Shown: piece after piece, positions 10,903-22,811 of the stretch
Numbering within the stretch: the stretch's first letter is position 1
Layout of the letters: the number at the start of each line of letters is the position of its first letter
Source of the DNA: Pleurodeles waltl
Taxonomy: Eukaryota > Chordata > Amphibia > Caudata > Salamandridae
DNA: 64,000 nucleotides
Assembly: GCF_031143425.1 (NCBI RefSeq)
Contig: NC_090445.1
Span: 1,575,394,049-1,575,458,048 of the forward strand
Direction: 5' to 3'
Translations under genes and position numbers: made by a program
Notes under the pieces: model-generated
What the model was told of the DNA's origin: nothing
Database searches by the model: none
Seen by the model: only the letters and a program-made list of their open reading frames with translations

Positions 10903-12679
10903 GTCTTGTTGTTTCTCATTTCGCCAGTTGGGCAGTGTTTCATAAGTGGTTAAACAGCAGGTTTATTTAGCTTTTGCATACATGTGTCTGCTCTTAGTTG
11001 TCTCCTGGCCCATATTTGTCTGAGACTCAACTTCTCTCCCGGTCACTCGCTGTGCAGACCTCCATGAGCGAGGCCTCATCCCAGCGTGACTCTGCTGCAT
11101 TCATATAACCCATTAAGGGTATGTTGCTTACTCCCCTCACTTTTCTTGGAACAGTAATTTGCTGCTCTTCATCCACCAGCGACTGCCTGTGGCTGTTCCA
11201 CTTCCTAGCTTTTGATTTAGGCTTTGAGACCTGCTTCAAGTTATTCTCTGTGTGTCTTTCATTGGTGGCTTCCTCCCCGAATCAGCTTACTTTGTTTCTA
11301 TTCTCCCCACAGTGTGCTTCACTCACCTTTGTCCATGGCGGTGCCATTGCTTCCTGGCTGAACCTGCCTGCATGCAAGTGTTGGAGGGTCCCTCAGTCAT
11401 TCTTTGGCTCATATCCCTGTAAGTGGACAGTGCACCAACAATTTTTGATGGTCTGTGCAGGGGTGCCAGCTAGTCCTTGTGCCATCTTTGGGACCATCTG
11501 ATTTGCACTCTTTCTCGCTGTTGTCGTCACTCACCGTTCTCAGCACCCAAAGTTCCCAACACATCTCACTAATGTGTTGTCAGTTTGCCTGTGGCCCTTC
11601 ATCTCTTAGTTTGTCCTACTTTTAGGTTTTTCATGCTCTCCTGGGTTGTTGACAGGGTCCCCTCTCTCACAAGACAAGCATGTGGTACTGCATTCCTCTA
11701 GAGCCCTCATGAAGTGTGGTTGCTCAGCTTCACAACTGCAGCATACAGAGACACTCCAAATCACATTTTGTAGAGGTGGGCAAGCCAACAAATTAACATG
11801 GCTAGCTGAGCCTGAGCTGAGTCAAAGGTATGGCTTTGCTCTCAGAGCCTGTGCACAAACTGAGACATAAAAATGTTGCAACTTAAACCCTACAACAGAA
11901 CATACAATACAACAATATGGTAAAGTCTCTTCAAAATTCAAAAAGTGCATTTCTTTAATGTGGAAGCTTTGTCATTAATATGTCACAATATAGCACTGCA
12001 CTGAAAGGTACTTACTAAAAGTGATAGATTTAAACATTAACTTAGAACCATTCCTGACCCACCCTCACCTGATAATGCCATTAGTGAACTAAAAGGCTAG
12101 ATAGATGGCATGTGAACCCTGTATGTTTTCCAGATTCTTAAAGATAGAGCAACGTTATAGTCCATTAAATCACACACCATAGATTTTGTACACCTGGTAT
12201 TCTGCACTCACGTATTTGAAGGTGCATTCATCTGTGATAAGGAAGAAAAAGGAGAATTTGTAAAAAAAAATATTTGCCTAAGATCATGCAAATTGGTGGG
12301 GATGCCGGAATTAATCAAGGCTTTCTGGTTTCATTTTGTACAACTCAGCCACTAGTTGGGTATCAATTTGTCTCTCATTTCTATCTCAAGTGTTAATGCT
12401 TTGTTTCTTACATCTTTGTGCATGAGAGTGGAGCCAGGGTGGCAGCGGCTCGCTCACTCATTTTAATCACCATCTTGCAAGGAATGAATGTCCGGACTTT
12501 AATTTATAACCTTTCTAGTTTCTGTTTATGCTCATGTGAAACTTGCTTTCCAAAATTAGAATGGCAGAGAAAGCTGTAAGTAAATGTAACCTACAGTTGT
12601 TAATAACTAGAAATAATGTAATAATTCACCTAGGTGTTTTTAATATCTATTTATTCCACGGCATAGGACTATTCTTTAT
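10903..12679. other. Unassigned noncoding sequence with a possible MIR-like scrap
   Basis: No gene is seen. Around 12265-12330 'atttgcctaagatcatgcaa' and following bases resemble the core of MIR/CORE-SINEs (a related stretch is at 56393), but the match is short. The rest holds nothing I recognise. Confidence 0.4.
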
Positions 12680-13421
12680 CGGCCAGATGTGCTAAAAATA
12701 TGTTTGAAAAAAGCGATTGTTATTTGTGTACTGACGTTTTGCGATCACTAAACTATTTTGTGAACTGTCCTGTGCATGAATAGGTTGGTTAACAAAATAA
12801 GGAATCTGAGTGGGTCACAATCCGACTTCCCTCCTTAATATTCTTGTGATAGAGCACTTATTGCAACTCACTTTGATTGATGGCCATCACAGGGATAGTG
12901 GCCTGCTAAGTCAGCAGACCATCAAATATGTGTTTGCCTTCAAATATACTAAAATGTTTCAAATGCAGACTGTTTTCCATAAAGGAAACAGTGCTGCATT
13001 TAAAAAAGGTTTTTTTAAGTTTATTTAAGAGTTGGCTGTGGTGACCTCTGCCTACTCCCCAACAAACCTTTTTTTACTTTCAGAAGGGGAGGGGGATCTC
13101 AGGGGAACGCTTCCCTTTTGTGAATGTCTTACCACCACAACTCAGGATGTTTTGTAATTGGATTTTGATTGGAAAACATTGATACATCTCATACTGAATC
13201 ACTGTTTGAAGGGTACGCCTACAACATGCCCCTTCCAAAGAACGACTCAGTATGAAGCTGCAAAGCCATTTTAGGAGTTGGTAAACATTTACTAACTCCT
13301 AAAATGGATTTAGTACATAGTATTTTTTTTACTAGTGCATTGTAAAAAACACATGTTTTTAGTCACAAACAGCAATTCCGACTGTTTGCAATCGTAAAAA
13401 CGTTTAGTACATCTGGCTCTC
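12680..13421. mobile_element. MITE, ~740 bp, same family as 1-372
   Basis: The left end GGCCAGATGTGCTAAA and the reverse complement of the right end, AGAGCCAGATGTACTAAA, are inverted copies. The interior shares with 1-372 the block 'gcagactgttttcc...gctgcattt' followed by a poly-A/T rich tract. A hairpin built on 'ccattttaggagttggtaaa' (13269-13310) is clear. No coding capacity. Confidence 0.6.
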
Positions 13422-13731
13422 TATTCCTTTGTATATATTCTCCTTTTCCTGCTATCCACTTAATCCCTCCAAACTTTAACAAAGTCTTTGAGCCAGGGGT
13501 GAAAGACTGGGATCCGTTTCATATAACAAATGTATGGGGCTTTGCTAGTTTTCCGGGACCCGCGTCCAATAAAAAATCCCCTTTGTCTGTAAGGCAGCGA
13601 TCCGATTGTTCTCTTCCAATATTTTACTTTTTATCAATGGGAATACCAAACACAGCCTCCAGGTTAATGATTATTTGGGACCCGTAGGCCAGATTCACAG
13701 AACACTCCCACACAGTGTGCTAAAAGCTAGC

Positions 13732-15854
13732 TGTAGGAAAGTGCCCTCTTTCTTGGCATGGTTACCCCCATTTTCTGCCTGTTGTCAGTGTGTTTGATGG
13801 TGTCCACTAGGAGCCTGTTAATGAGGACCCCAGTGGTTATGCTCTCTCCCTTAAAACTTGTTAACTGTATCTTTTTCTCTCCACATTTGGCATACTGGTG
13901 CCCGCATGTAAGTCCCTATTATATGGTACACAGGTACCCAGGGCTTTGGAGTACCAGGGGATTTCCATGGGCTGCAGCATGTGTTATGCCACCCATGGGG
14001 AGCCCATGCAAAGTGTTCTGCAGGCCTGCCATTGCAGCCTGAGTGAAAGGGTGCATGCACCCTTTTTCACCATAGGTCACTGCACCAGGTCACTATAAGT
14101 CACCCCCATGGTAGGACCTCCTAGCCCAGAGGGTAGGGTGCAAGTAGCTGTGTGTGAGGGCAGCCCTGCACTAGCAGAGTTGCTACCACGAACTCCAGTG
14201 CCATTTTCATGGACTTCGTGAGTGCGGAGACACCATTTTACGCGTGTACTGGACATAGGTCACTACCTATATCCAGCTACATAATGGTAACTCCAAACCT
14301 AGGCATGTTTGGGATCAAACATGTCAGAATCATACCCCAATCAGAATCATACCCCAATACAGTTGCTAGTATTGGAAGTATGATTCCATGCACTCTGGGG
14401 GCTCCTTAGAGAACCCCAACTATTGCTACTACCAGTCTTCTAGGGTTTTCCGGGCAGCCCTAGCTGCTGCCACCCCTCAGACAGGTTTCTGCCCTCCTTT
14501 TGCTTTATCTGGAATGCAGAACAAAGGATTTCCTTTGGGAGAGGGAGGTAACACCCTTTCCCTTTAGAAATAGGTGTGACTGGCTTGGGAGGGGTAGCCT
14601 CTCCAAGCCACTGGTATGCTTGAAGGGTACATTTGGTACCCTCCATGCATAAATCAGTCCACACCAGTTCAGGGACCCTCAGTCCCTGCTCTGGCGTGAA
14701 ACTGGACAATGGGAAGTGAAGTGACCACTCCCCTGTCCATCACCACCCCAGGGGTGGTGCCCAGAGCTCCTCCAGAGGGTCCCTGGGTTCTGCCATCTTG
14801 AATCCAAGGTTGGAAGGGACCCCTGGGAGCATCTGAGTGGCCAGGCCAGGCAGGTGACGTCAGAGCCCCCTCCTGATAGGTGATCACCTGGCTAGGTGAC
14901 CAATCCCCCTTTCAGGGCTATTTAGGGTCTATCTCTTTGGGTGGGTCCTCAGATTCCAGCAGGACTCCTCTGCAACCTCCACTTTGACTTCTAGCCATTG
15001 GAACCGCGACTGGGCCCTTCAGGAAACAACAATCCGCATCCATGAAGAAGACTCTTCTTGCAACATTGTTTCCATGGCTTCTTTCAGCTTCTGCAACATT
15101 TCCTCGGCTTTGCATCCTCTGAAGGCGGCAAGTCTTCAGCCTGCATGAGAAGGAATCTCCCTTGGAGTGAAGGAGTCACTCCCCTGCATCCGCAGGCACT
15201 TACTGCAATGACGACCGGTGCATGGATCGCCTCTCATCCTGAGCTGCGTGGATCCTGCATCACAGGTAATGGTTCGGAGTAGTCCTCTTAGTCCTCTCTA
15301 CCAGCTGTCAAACTTTGGTGGAGGTAAGCCCTTTGCCTTCCCACGCAGGACAGTACCCATGTGCACCGCGTCTCTTGCAGCTGCCAATGTTTGTTTGTAT
15401 CTCCTCCAAGGGAGCTTCAGGCTACGTGCATCTCCAGCCCTCAGCACTCCTTCCTGCAATGCATAGCCCTCTGTGTGATTCTCCTGCGGCGTGGGACCCT
15501 TAGTCTGTGTGCTGTGTGGGCTCCTTCTACAACTTCTGTGTCCCCTGTCCTGTGGGATTCCTGTGGGTGCTGCCTTTGCTCCAGTGGGCTCTCTGTGTTG
15601 CGGAAGGTCCCCTTTGACTCCCCCCTCCTGGGTTGAGTCCTCCAGGGCCTTATTGGTCCCCAGCAGCACCACTTTCCGCCAGCTGCGATATTTGCCTTTG
15701 CCAAGGCTTGTTGGTGGAATTCCTACACGAAGATTGTCTGCAATCTTCCTTCCAGTGTGGGACATCTTCTGCATCCCTCAGGAACTCTTCTCCGGCTCCT
15801 GGGCTGCAGTGCTGACCTTCTTTTCCCCACCATACACCAGGCCAGCTTCCTACA
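13732..15854 (+). repeat. 5' LTR of the Gmr1-like element, ~2.1 kb
   Basis: It begins TGTAGGAAAG and ends CTTCCTACA, giving the TG...CA ends and a short terminal inversion typical of LTRs. It is related over long stretches to the solo LTR at 58810-61864 and to the 3' LTR fragment at 20829-21908. The length is unusually large for a gypsy LTR. Minus-strand frames inside it (up to 158 codons) are not supported as genes. A candidate primer-binding site starts with TGG just after the end (15856-15875), but I could not name the tRNA. Confidence 0.8.
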
Positions 15855-16087
15855 TTGGTGGTGCAGCAGTGGGATATGCACATGCTATTGCCTTACCACT
15901 CTGTCACTTGGTACTTTCCACATGAAAGACCACTTACTAGCTGGGGGTCTACACTACACCTAGTAACAGGGGAATAGTCTCTAGGGTTTGGGTAAGAGAA
16001 GGGTTTAGGCATAGCCCTTACTTCAAACTTATTTTTGGGGACTTACTTAGAGTAGTTAGGGATCCTACACCACTCTATCTAGCTGAC

Positions 16088-17585
16088 ATGTCTTCAGCAC
16101 AGCACACAACTCAGGTCATGGAGTCTCCTTATGAGGAAATTACCTTTCATAAGCTTAGGGAGTTGTGTGCAGAAAGAAAGCTGAAGACTGGGAGAAATCA
16201 CAACAAGACTCTACTTCTGGGCCTGCTCCTCCAGGATGACCAGGAACATGCTTATAGCCAGGAGGAGGAGGAGGTTGAAGTAGACTCTGACCCCTCCAGT
16301 GCTAGAAAAGGAGAATTTAGCCACTGATGTGGGTCAGGACACACCCAGGGTTGAACAGGCAAAACCTAGGTGCACCCACAGTCCTGCTAGGAGCACTGTC
16401 AGTAGCGTAAAGGGGGGCCATAACAGTAGGTCCACCTTTGTCTCTATAGGGCTGGTTCAGAGGGTGCCCCAGAATAGGAATAGATCCTCTTCTGCTCACT
16501 CTCACATCTCCTCAGTATTTGAGGGGACCCACTGCACAACTCCAGGGGAAGATTCTCTAGATAGGGAACTCAGGTAACTGAGAGTGGAGGAGGCCAAGCT
16601 GAGGCTTCAGCAACAACAACTAGCCCTAGACAGGAAGGCCTTGGCAGTGGTGAGAGAGAGGCAGGGGTAGGGGGGTCAGCACCCCATGGTGGCAGCAGCA
16701 ACCTTAGTTTCAGGGAGCCTAGAGTCAGGGAGGACTCTTTTGATTCCAAAAACCTAAGTAAAGTTGTTCCCCCCTACAAGGTGGGGGGGTGACATTCACA
16801 AGTGGTTCCCTGCTCTGGAGAGGGCCTGTAAAGTACATAGGGTCCACCAGAGACAGTGGGCGGCTATCCTTTGGCTCTCGTTCTCCGACAAGGGGAGGGA
16901 TAGACTCCTCACTGTCAGGGAGGAAGATGCTGATAATTACACAGTTTTGAAGTCTGCTGTTTTAGATGGTTTTGGTCTTACAACTGAACAATACAGGATA
17001 AAGTTCAGGGAGACCAGGAAAGAGTCCTCCCAGGATTGGGTTGATTTTGTGGAATGCTTTGTGAAGAGTTTGGAAGGCTGGTTACATGGTAGCAAAGTCA
17101 GTGACTATGAGGGCTTATACAATCTTATTCTGAGAAAGAATATTTGTAATAATTGTGTGTCTGATTTGTTGCACCAGTATTTGGTTGACTCAGATCTGAC
17201 CTCTCCCCAAGAGTTGGGAAAGAAGGCAGACAAATGGGTCAAAACAAGGGTCAGCAAAAAAGCTCACACAGGGGGTGGCAAAGACAAGAAAAAGGAAGCA
17301 GGCGAGTCTCAGGACAAGGGTGGAGACACAAACAAAAGTAAAGAGAGTCTTCATCAAGCCTACAGAATTCCTCTGGGGGTGGGCCCAAAACCTCTTCCTC
17401 TTCTTCCCATAACAAGAAGCCTTGGTGCTATGTTTGCAGAAACAAAGGCCATAGGCCAGGAGACAGCACCTGTCCTAAGAAAAGCACCAAGTCACCCACC
17501 ACCACAACCCCCACCTCTACCACTGGTGCCTCTAGTAATAGCAGTAGTGGTAGGTCAGGTAACAATATCCAATCCAAGGGTGTAG
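16088..17585 (+). pseudogene. gag: gag-like region of the Gmr1-like element, frameshifted
   Basis: The first frame starts at the ATG 16088, about 230 bp after the LTR, and continues after frame changes near 16310 and 16580. A Gln/Leu-rich helical stretch (KLRLQQQQLALDRKALAVV) at about 16593-16650 precedes the capsid-like frame 16764-17585. That frame contains DWVDFVECFVKSLEGWL and LHQYLVDSDLTSPQELGKKA, a pattern resembling SCAN domains, which are thought to derive from Gmr1-like capsids. A Lys-rich tail follows. A zinc knuckle (WCYVCRNKGHRPGDSTC) lies at 17423-17473 in a different frame from the capsid, so a frameshift separates them. Structural protein of the retrotransposon particle; broken here. 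Confidence 0.75.
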
Positions 17586-17589
17586 CTGG

Positions 17590-18060
17590 GCTCACTTTAG
17601 GAAGTGTAGTGGGGGCTGGTCTAGTCAGAGAGATTACAGAGTCTGTTTTAGTCTCAGATGGGGGCATTGATCTTGCCACCCTTGCTGCCTGTCCCCTTAA
17701 CATGGGTAAGTACAGGCAGCTGCCCTTAACAAATGGTGTCAGGCAGAAGCCTACAGGGACACAGGTGCCAGTGTCACTATGGTGAGTGAAAAACTGGTAT
17801 CCCCTGAGCAACACAAACATGGTCACCAGTACCAAGTGACTGACGTCCATAATAACACTGTGTACCACCACATGGCAGTTGTTGATTTAAGCCTGGCAGG
17901 CTGGGGGGGTTACTGGGACTAAGAAAGTTGTTGTATCCACAGACCTACGACTTGGAGACTTCAGCTTGCTTGGACTGAAGTGGAGTTGGAGGCCCATGCA
18001 TCAATGCTGGGCATCCCAGGGCATATATTTGCTTTAACTAGGGCACAGGCCAAAGGCAAC
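17590..18060 (+). pseudogene. Aspartic protease region of the Gmr1-like pol
   Basis: The active-site motif RDTGASVTMV is encoded at about 17755-17784, followed by hydrophobic strand segments and then STDLRLGDF and LTRAQAKGNKKKK near 18030-18070. A single-motif retroviral-type protease is expected at this place between gag and integrase. The reading frame changes between the knuckle and the protease and again after it. Confidence 0.65.
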
Positions 18061-18074
18061 AAGAAAAAGAAAAC

Positions 18075-19500
18075 TTGGAGCCTGAAATAATGGCCCAAGA
18101 GGCTCCTAAAGCTAAGGGTAGAAAAGGCAAAAGGTTGCCCTCTACCTCACCCTCCAATGAGGATTCCCCCTTTGAGGAGGAGGGATCCACTCCCTTGGCA
18201 GAACCTACACCTGAAGAGTTGACAGCTGATACAGCTAAGCTTGAAGGTGCAGGGGTTCTGCCAGGGAGGAATTCAGTATGGTTCAGAAAACCAGTCCCAC
18301 TGGAAGGGTTCAGGCAGCAATCTGACCTTCCAGAAGCAGGGGATGTCAGTGGCACCCATAGGGTGTATTGGGAAGATAACCTATTATACTCAGAGCCAAG
18401 GGAACCCAAACCTGGTGCCACCAGGAGATTGGTAGAACCGCTGCAGTATAGAGAATGCTTGTTGACCCTTGCCCATGACATACCCATGGCAGATCACTTG
18501 GGGCAAAGTAAGACTTGAGACAGGCTTGTCCCACACTTTCACTGGCCCCATATGTTTGAATATACAAAGGATTTTTGCCGCTCCTGTGTCACCTGTCAAG
18601 CCAGTGGCAAGATAGGTGGCACTCCAAAGACCCCCCTAATTCCACTACCAGTGGTTGGGGTTCACTTTGAGAGGGTTGGAGTGGATATTGTTGCCCCCCT
18701 AGACCCAACCACCATCTCTGGAAACAGATTTATGCTGGTGGTTGTGGAACATGACACCAGGTATCCAGAGGCTATCCCTTTAAGGACCACTACAGGCCCT
18801 GCAGTGGCAAAAGCCCTCCTGGGAATTTTCTCCAGAGTGGGCTTCCCAAAAGAGGTGGTATCAGACAGAGGTGCAAACCTTATGTCTGCATACCTTAAGG
18901 CCATGTGGAAGGAATGTGGTGTAACTTATAAGTTCACCTCCCCTTACCACTCCCAAACCAATGGTTTGGTAGAGATGTGTAACAAAACTCTCAAGGGCAT
19001 GATCATGGAACTCTCTGAAAAACTCAGAAGGAGATGAGATGTCCTACTGCCATGCCTCCTTTTTGCCTACAGGGAGGTTCCTCAGAAGGGTGTGAGCTAC
19101 AGCCCCTTTGAACTTCTGTTTGGACACCCTGTTAAGGGTGTACTTGCTCTTGTAAGGGAGGGCTGGGAGCAACCTCTCAAGCCCCCTAAACAAGACATTG
19201 TAGATTATGTACTTGGTCTCAGAGTACATGAAAAAGGCCATTAAAAACCTTCAGGCCAGACAGGAACTACAGAAGCAGTGGCATGGCCAGAAGGATGCCC
19301 TAACTGTTTACCAGCCAGGGCAGAAAGTGTGGGTCCTGGAGCCTGTGGCTCCCAGGGCACACCAAGACAAGTGGAGTGGCCCCCACACCATAGTGGAAAA
19401 GAAGGGTCAGGTTACCTACTTGGTGGGCCTTGGCACTCCCAGAAGCCCCCTCAGGGTGCTTCATGTGAATCACCTTAAGCCCTACTATGACAGAGCTGAC
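18075..19500 (+). pseudogene. Integrase region of the Gmr1-like pol
   Basis: An acidic/Pro-rich linker (18075-18400) leads into an HHCC zinc-binding region: two His separated by six residues in AHDIPMADHLG (about 18471-18503) and Cys in FCRSCVTCQ (about 18573-18599). The core has Asp at 18684 (GVDIVAP), Asp at 18864 (SDRGANL) and Glu at 18972 (NGLVEMCNK), with exactly 35 residues between the second Asp and the Glu, the classic D,D-35-E. A GPY/F-type C-terminal module follows in 19325-19495 (KWSGPHTIVEKKGQVTYLV, then HVNHLKPYY). Stops at about 18516 and 19036 and frame changes break the gene. It joins element DNA to the host genome when intact. Confidence 0.85.
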
Positions 19501-19514
19501 ATGACCCCCTGCTC

Positions 19515-20815
19515 ATGGCTATTGATGAGGGACAGGAAGAAGAGAGTGACCCTCTTCCTGACCTCTTCTCCAACACTGCAGCTGATGGCTCAGTGGATAG
19601 GGTTGTCCTAGCAGACTGTCTTTCTGAGTCTCAGAAAGAGGACTGCAGGACCCTCCTGAGGCAGTTCTCAGAACTGTTTTCTCTGACACCTGGTCAGACA
19701 ACATGGTGTGAACACACCATTGATACAGGGGACAGTTTGCCTATCACAAGTAAAATTTACAGGCAAACTGACCATGTTAGAGACTGCATCAAAGCAGAGG
19801 TGCAAAAGATGCTGAACCTAGGAGTCACTGAGCATTCCGAAAGCCCCTGGGCTAGCCCAGTTGTGCTGGTCCCAAAACTTCACTCTAAAAATGAGAACAG
19901 AGAAATGAGGTTCTGTGTTGATTACAGAGTTCTCAACACTGTCACAAAGACAGATGCTCATCCTATTCCTAGGGCAGATGAGCTAATAGATACACTGGCA
20001 TTTGCCAAGTATCTTAGCACATTTGATCTGACTGCAGGATATTGGCAGATCAAGTTATCAGATGATGCTAAAGCAAAACTGCATTTTCAATCATTGGAGA
20101 GCATTATCACTTTACAGTGATGCCTTTTGGTTTGAAAAATGCACCTGCCACTTTTCAGAGGCTGGTGAATACAGTCCTCCAAGGTTTGGAATCCTATAAT
20201 GCAGCTTATCTAGATGATATAGCTGTCTTTAGCTCCACCTGGGATGACCACCTGGAATGTTTCAGAGGCTCTTCAAAAAGTGGGCCTCACTATCAAGGCC
20301 TCTAAGTGCCAGATCTGGCAGGGGAAGTTTGTGTATCTGGGCCACCTGGTAGGTGGAGGCCAATTCAACCACTGCAGGGGAAATTCCATTCTATTTTAGA
20401 TTGGACTCCCCTTACTACACAGACCCAGGCGAGAGCCTTCTTAGGGCTCACTGGGTACTACAGGAGGTTCATTAAGAACTATGGCTTCATTGTAGCCCCT
20501 CTTAATGACCTCAACTCCAAAAGAATGCCAAAGAAAGTTTTGTGGACTGCTAGCAGTCAAAATGCTTTTGAGAACTGCAGGCAGGCCATGTGCTCTGCAC
20601 CCGTGTTAAAAAGCCCTGACTACTCCAAGAAGTCCATAGGATAAACAGATGCTTCAGAGGTAGGTGTTGGGACAGTTCTTTCTCAACTTAACACTGAGGG
20701 CCAGGACCAACCAGTTGCTTTCATAAGCAGAAGGTTGACCCCCAAGGAAAGCTGTGGGTCAGTCATAGAAAGGGAGGCCTTTGCTGTGGTCTGGGCACTG
20801 AAGAAGCTGAGGCCA
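19515..20815 (+). pseudogene. Reverse transcriptase and partial RNase H of the Gmr1-like pol
   Basis: RT motifs appear in order: RFCVDYRVLN, STFDLTAGYWQIKL (first catalytic Asp), MPFGLKNAPATFQRL and YLDDIAVFS (the YxDD box, here YLDD, near 20208). A thumb/connection segment (ALLGLTGYYRRFIK-type, read as FLGLTGYYRRFIKNYG) follows at about 20437-20484. RNase H begins after a stop at 20642 with TDASEVGVGTVLSQL and includes REAFAVVWALKKLR, then is cut at about 20815 where LTR sequence begins. The frame shifts near 20105 and 20260. It lies downstream of integrase, the reverse of the usual gypsy arrangement. Confidence 0.85.
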
Positions 20816-20828
20816 TGATCTGATCAAG

Positions 20829-21908
20829 CTCTGAAAGGCAGAACAAAGGATTGCCTTTGGGAGAGGGAGGTAACACTCTCTCCCTTTGGAAATAAGTGTG
20901 ACTGGCTTGGGAGGGATAACCTCCCCAAGCCACTGGTATGCTTTGAAGGGCACCTTTAGTGGCCTCTGTGCACAAACCAGTCCTCAGATGTGGCTTGCAA
21001 GATTCCAGCAGGACTCCTCTGCAACCTCCACTTCGACCTCTAGCCACTGGAACCACTACATGACCCTTTCAGGAACCGGCAACCTGCATCCACGAAGGAG
21101 ACTTTTCTTGCAACATTGTTTCCACAGCTCATTTCAAGCTTCTGCAACATTTCCCCAGCTGAGCATCCTGTGAGGGCGGCAAGTATTCAGTCTGCACAAA
21201 AAGCATGAAGAAATCTCCCTTGAAGTGAAGTAGTCACTCCCCTGCATCCGCAGGCACCTACTGCAATGACGACCGGCTGCGTGGATCTCCTCTCATCCTG
21301 AGCTGCATGGATCCTGCATCACGGGTGGTGGTCCGGAGTAGTCCTCTTGGTCCTTCCTGCCAGCTGTCTACCTTTGGTGGATGTAAGCCCTTTTCTTCCC
21401 ACGCAGGACAGTATCTCCATGCACTGCGTCTCTTGCAGCTGCCACGGCTTGTTTGCATCTATTCCAAGGGAACTTTAGGCTCGTGCAGCTTCACCCCTCA
21501 GCACTCCTTCCTGTGATGCTCAGCCCTCTGCATGGTTCTCTTGGGGCGTGGGACCCTTCTTCTGTGTGCTGCATGAGCTCCTTCTTCAACTTCTGTGTCC
21601 CCTTCCTGTGGGACTCCTGTGGGTGCTGACTTTGCTCCTGTGGGTTCTCTGTGTTGCTGAGGGTCCCCTCTGATCCCCCTCCTGGGTTGAGTCCTCCTGG
21701 GTCTTGCTGGTCCCCGGCAGCACCACTTTACGAAAATAGAAATATGTGCCTCTGCCAAGGCTTGTTGATGGGATTCCTGCACCGACACCCATCTGCAATC
21801 TTCCATCCAGTGTGGAACATCTTCTGCATCCCTCAGGAACTCTTCTCCGGCTCCAGGACTGCAGTGCTGATCTTCTGTTCCTCACCACACACCAGGCCAG
21901 CTTCCTAC
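20829..21908 (+). repeat. 3' LTR fragment of the Gmr1-like element
   Basis: This matches the 5' LTR from about 14508 onward ('cagaacaaaggatt'-type block, 'gactggcttgggagg', 'ccaagccactggtatgct') and ends at 21908 in 'cttcctacg', corresponding to the LTR end. Roughly the first 775 bp of the LTR are missing, together with an internal segment equivalent to about 14650-14945. The divergence from the 5' LTR is visible by eye, pointing to an old insertion. Confidence 0.75.
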
Positions 21909-22811
21909 GGTAGGTATATGCATTTTGGATCTCAAGCAATTGGAGTCCACTCCCTTTCCCATTTTCCACAGCCTTTCTGGTGTTCAGTACACCCTATGGA
22001 AATATTTAAATTAGATGAGGCGTGGTCTAGCTGAAATCACAGATTGCTTCACCACCATTTTAGCATATGTCCATTCTGCCTTGTTTATAGTGCCTAAATC
22101 GTGATCCCAAATCTCTTTAAGAGTTTTAAGTGGGTCAGGCGCGTTTACTACCAGGACCCTGTAGAGCTGCGAAATCACTTTATTTTTTCCTAGGTAATTT
22201 TAGGCTCAAGCGATTATCATGAGGCTCAAAACCCATAAAACCGAAGTGTGAAAATCCCTATTTTATTCCAGGCTCAGAACCTTCCATCTGAACCAGGTTC
22301 CATGCCAGAGAGGTGTTTCACTCGTCAACTTTACATTCCAACCAATTCCAGAGCCTAATGGAAACATTAAAAGTAGTTTTAGTGATTGAGAGTAGTGTTT
22401 TGGGTAGCCGTTTCCCATACAAGAGATTAGTCAAACTGTGTCCCCAGGCGTGCAGACTTCCAAACTAACAATGGGATTCAACTTGTTTTCAAAGTGCAAG
22501 TCATTAATAAGAAGCAGCCGCGCCGTCCAACAGTACAGTTTTCTATTGAGAATCCCACATTCACCATTATACTGCAATTGCACACACTTCCTATACACAA
22601 ACCTAAGGGTGGATTGGAGTGTGACACAAAATCTAGAGGGGAGTGAACAGGCTGTTAAGGCCAGCATTTCTTTCTTTGTGGAATTAGTACCATGACGGCT
22701 GCAGGGTAAGTGTGGGGCAGATTTTGCATGGTGTTCAGAGTGGAGTGCAAGCACAAAGGAATGCAAGCACTCTTTTATAGAGAATGACTATGCATGTTTT
22801 TATTGCACTGA
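21909..22811. other. Unassigned noncoding sequence
   Basis: This is A/T-rich flank between the gypsy element and the Harbinger MITE cluster. Short frames only; no motif recognised. Confidence 0.4.

Larger units (their letters stand above)
13732..21908 (+). mobile_element. Gmr1-like Ty3/gypsy LTR retrotransposon, degraded
   Basis: The order on one strand is: 5' LTR 13732-15854, gag 16088-17585, CCHC knuckle 17426-17473, protease 17758, integrase 18400-19490, reverse transcriptase 19590-20300, RNase H 20640-20815, truncated 3' LTR 20829-21908. Integrase before reverse transcriptase is opposite to ordinary Ty3/gypsy elements. It is the defining order of the Gmr1-like group of deuterostome gypsy elements (recalled from the literature). 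Several stops and frameshifts interrupt gag and pol, and the junction of RNase H with the 3' LTR has lost the polypurine tract and the first part of the LTR, so this copy is dead. Confidence 0.88.
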
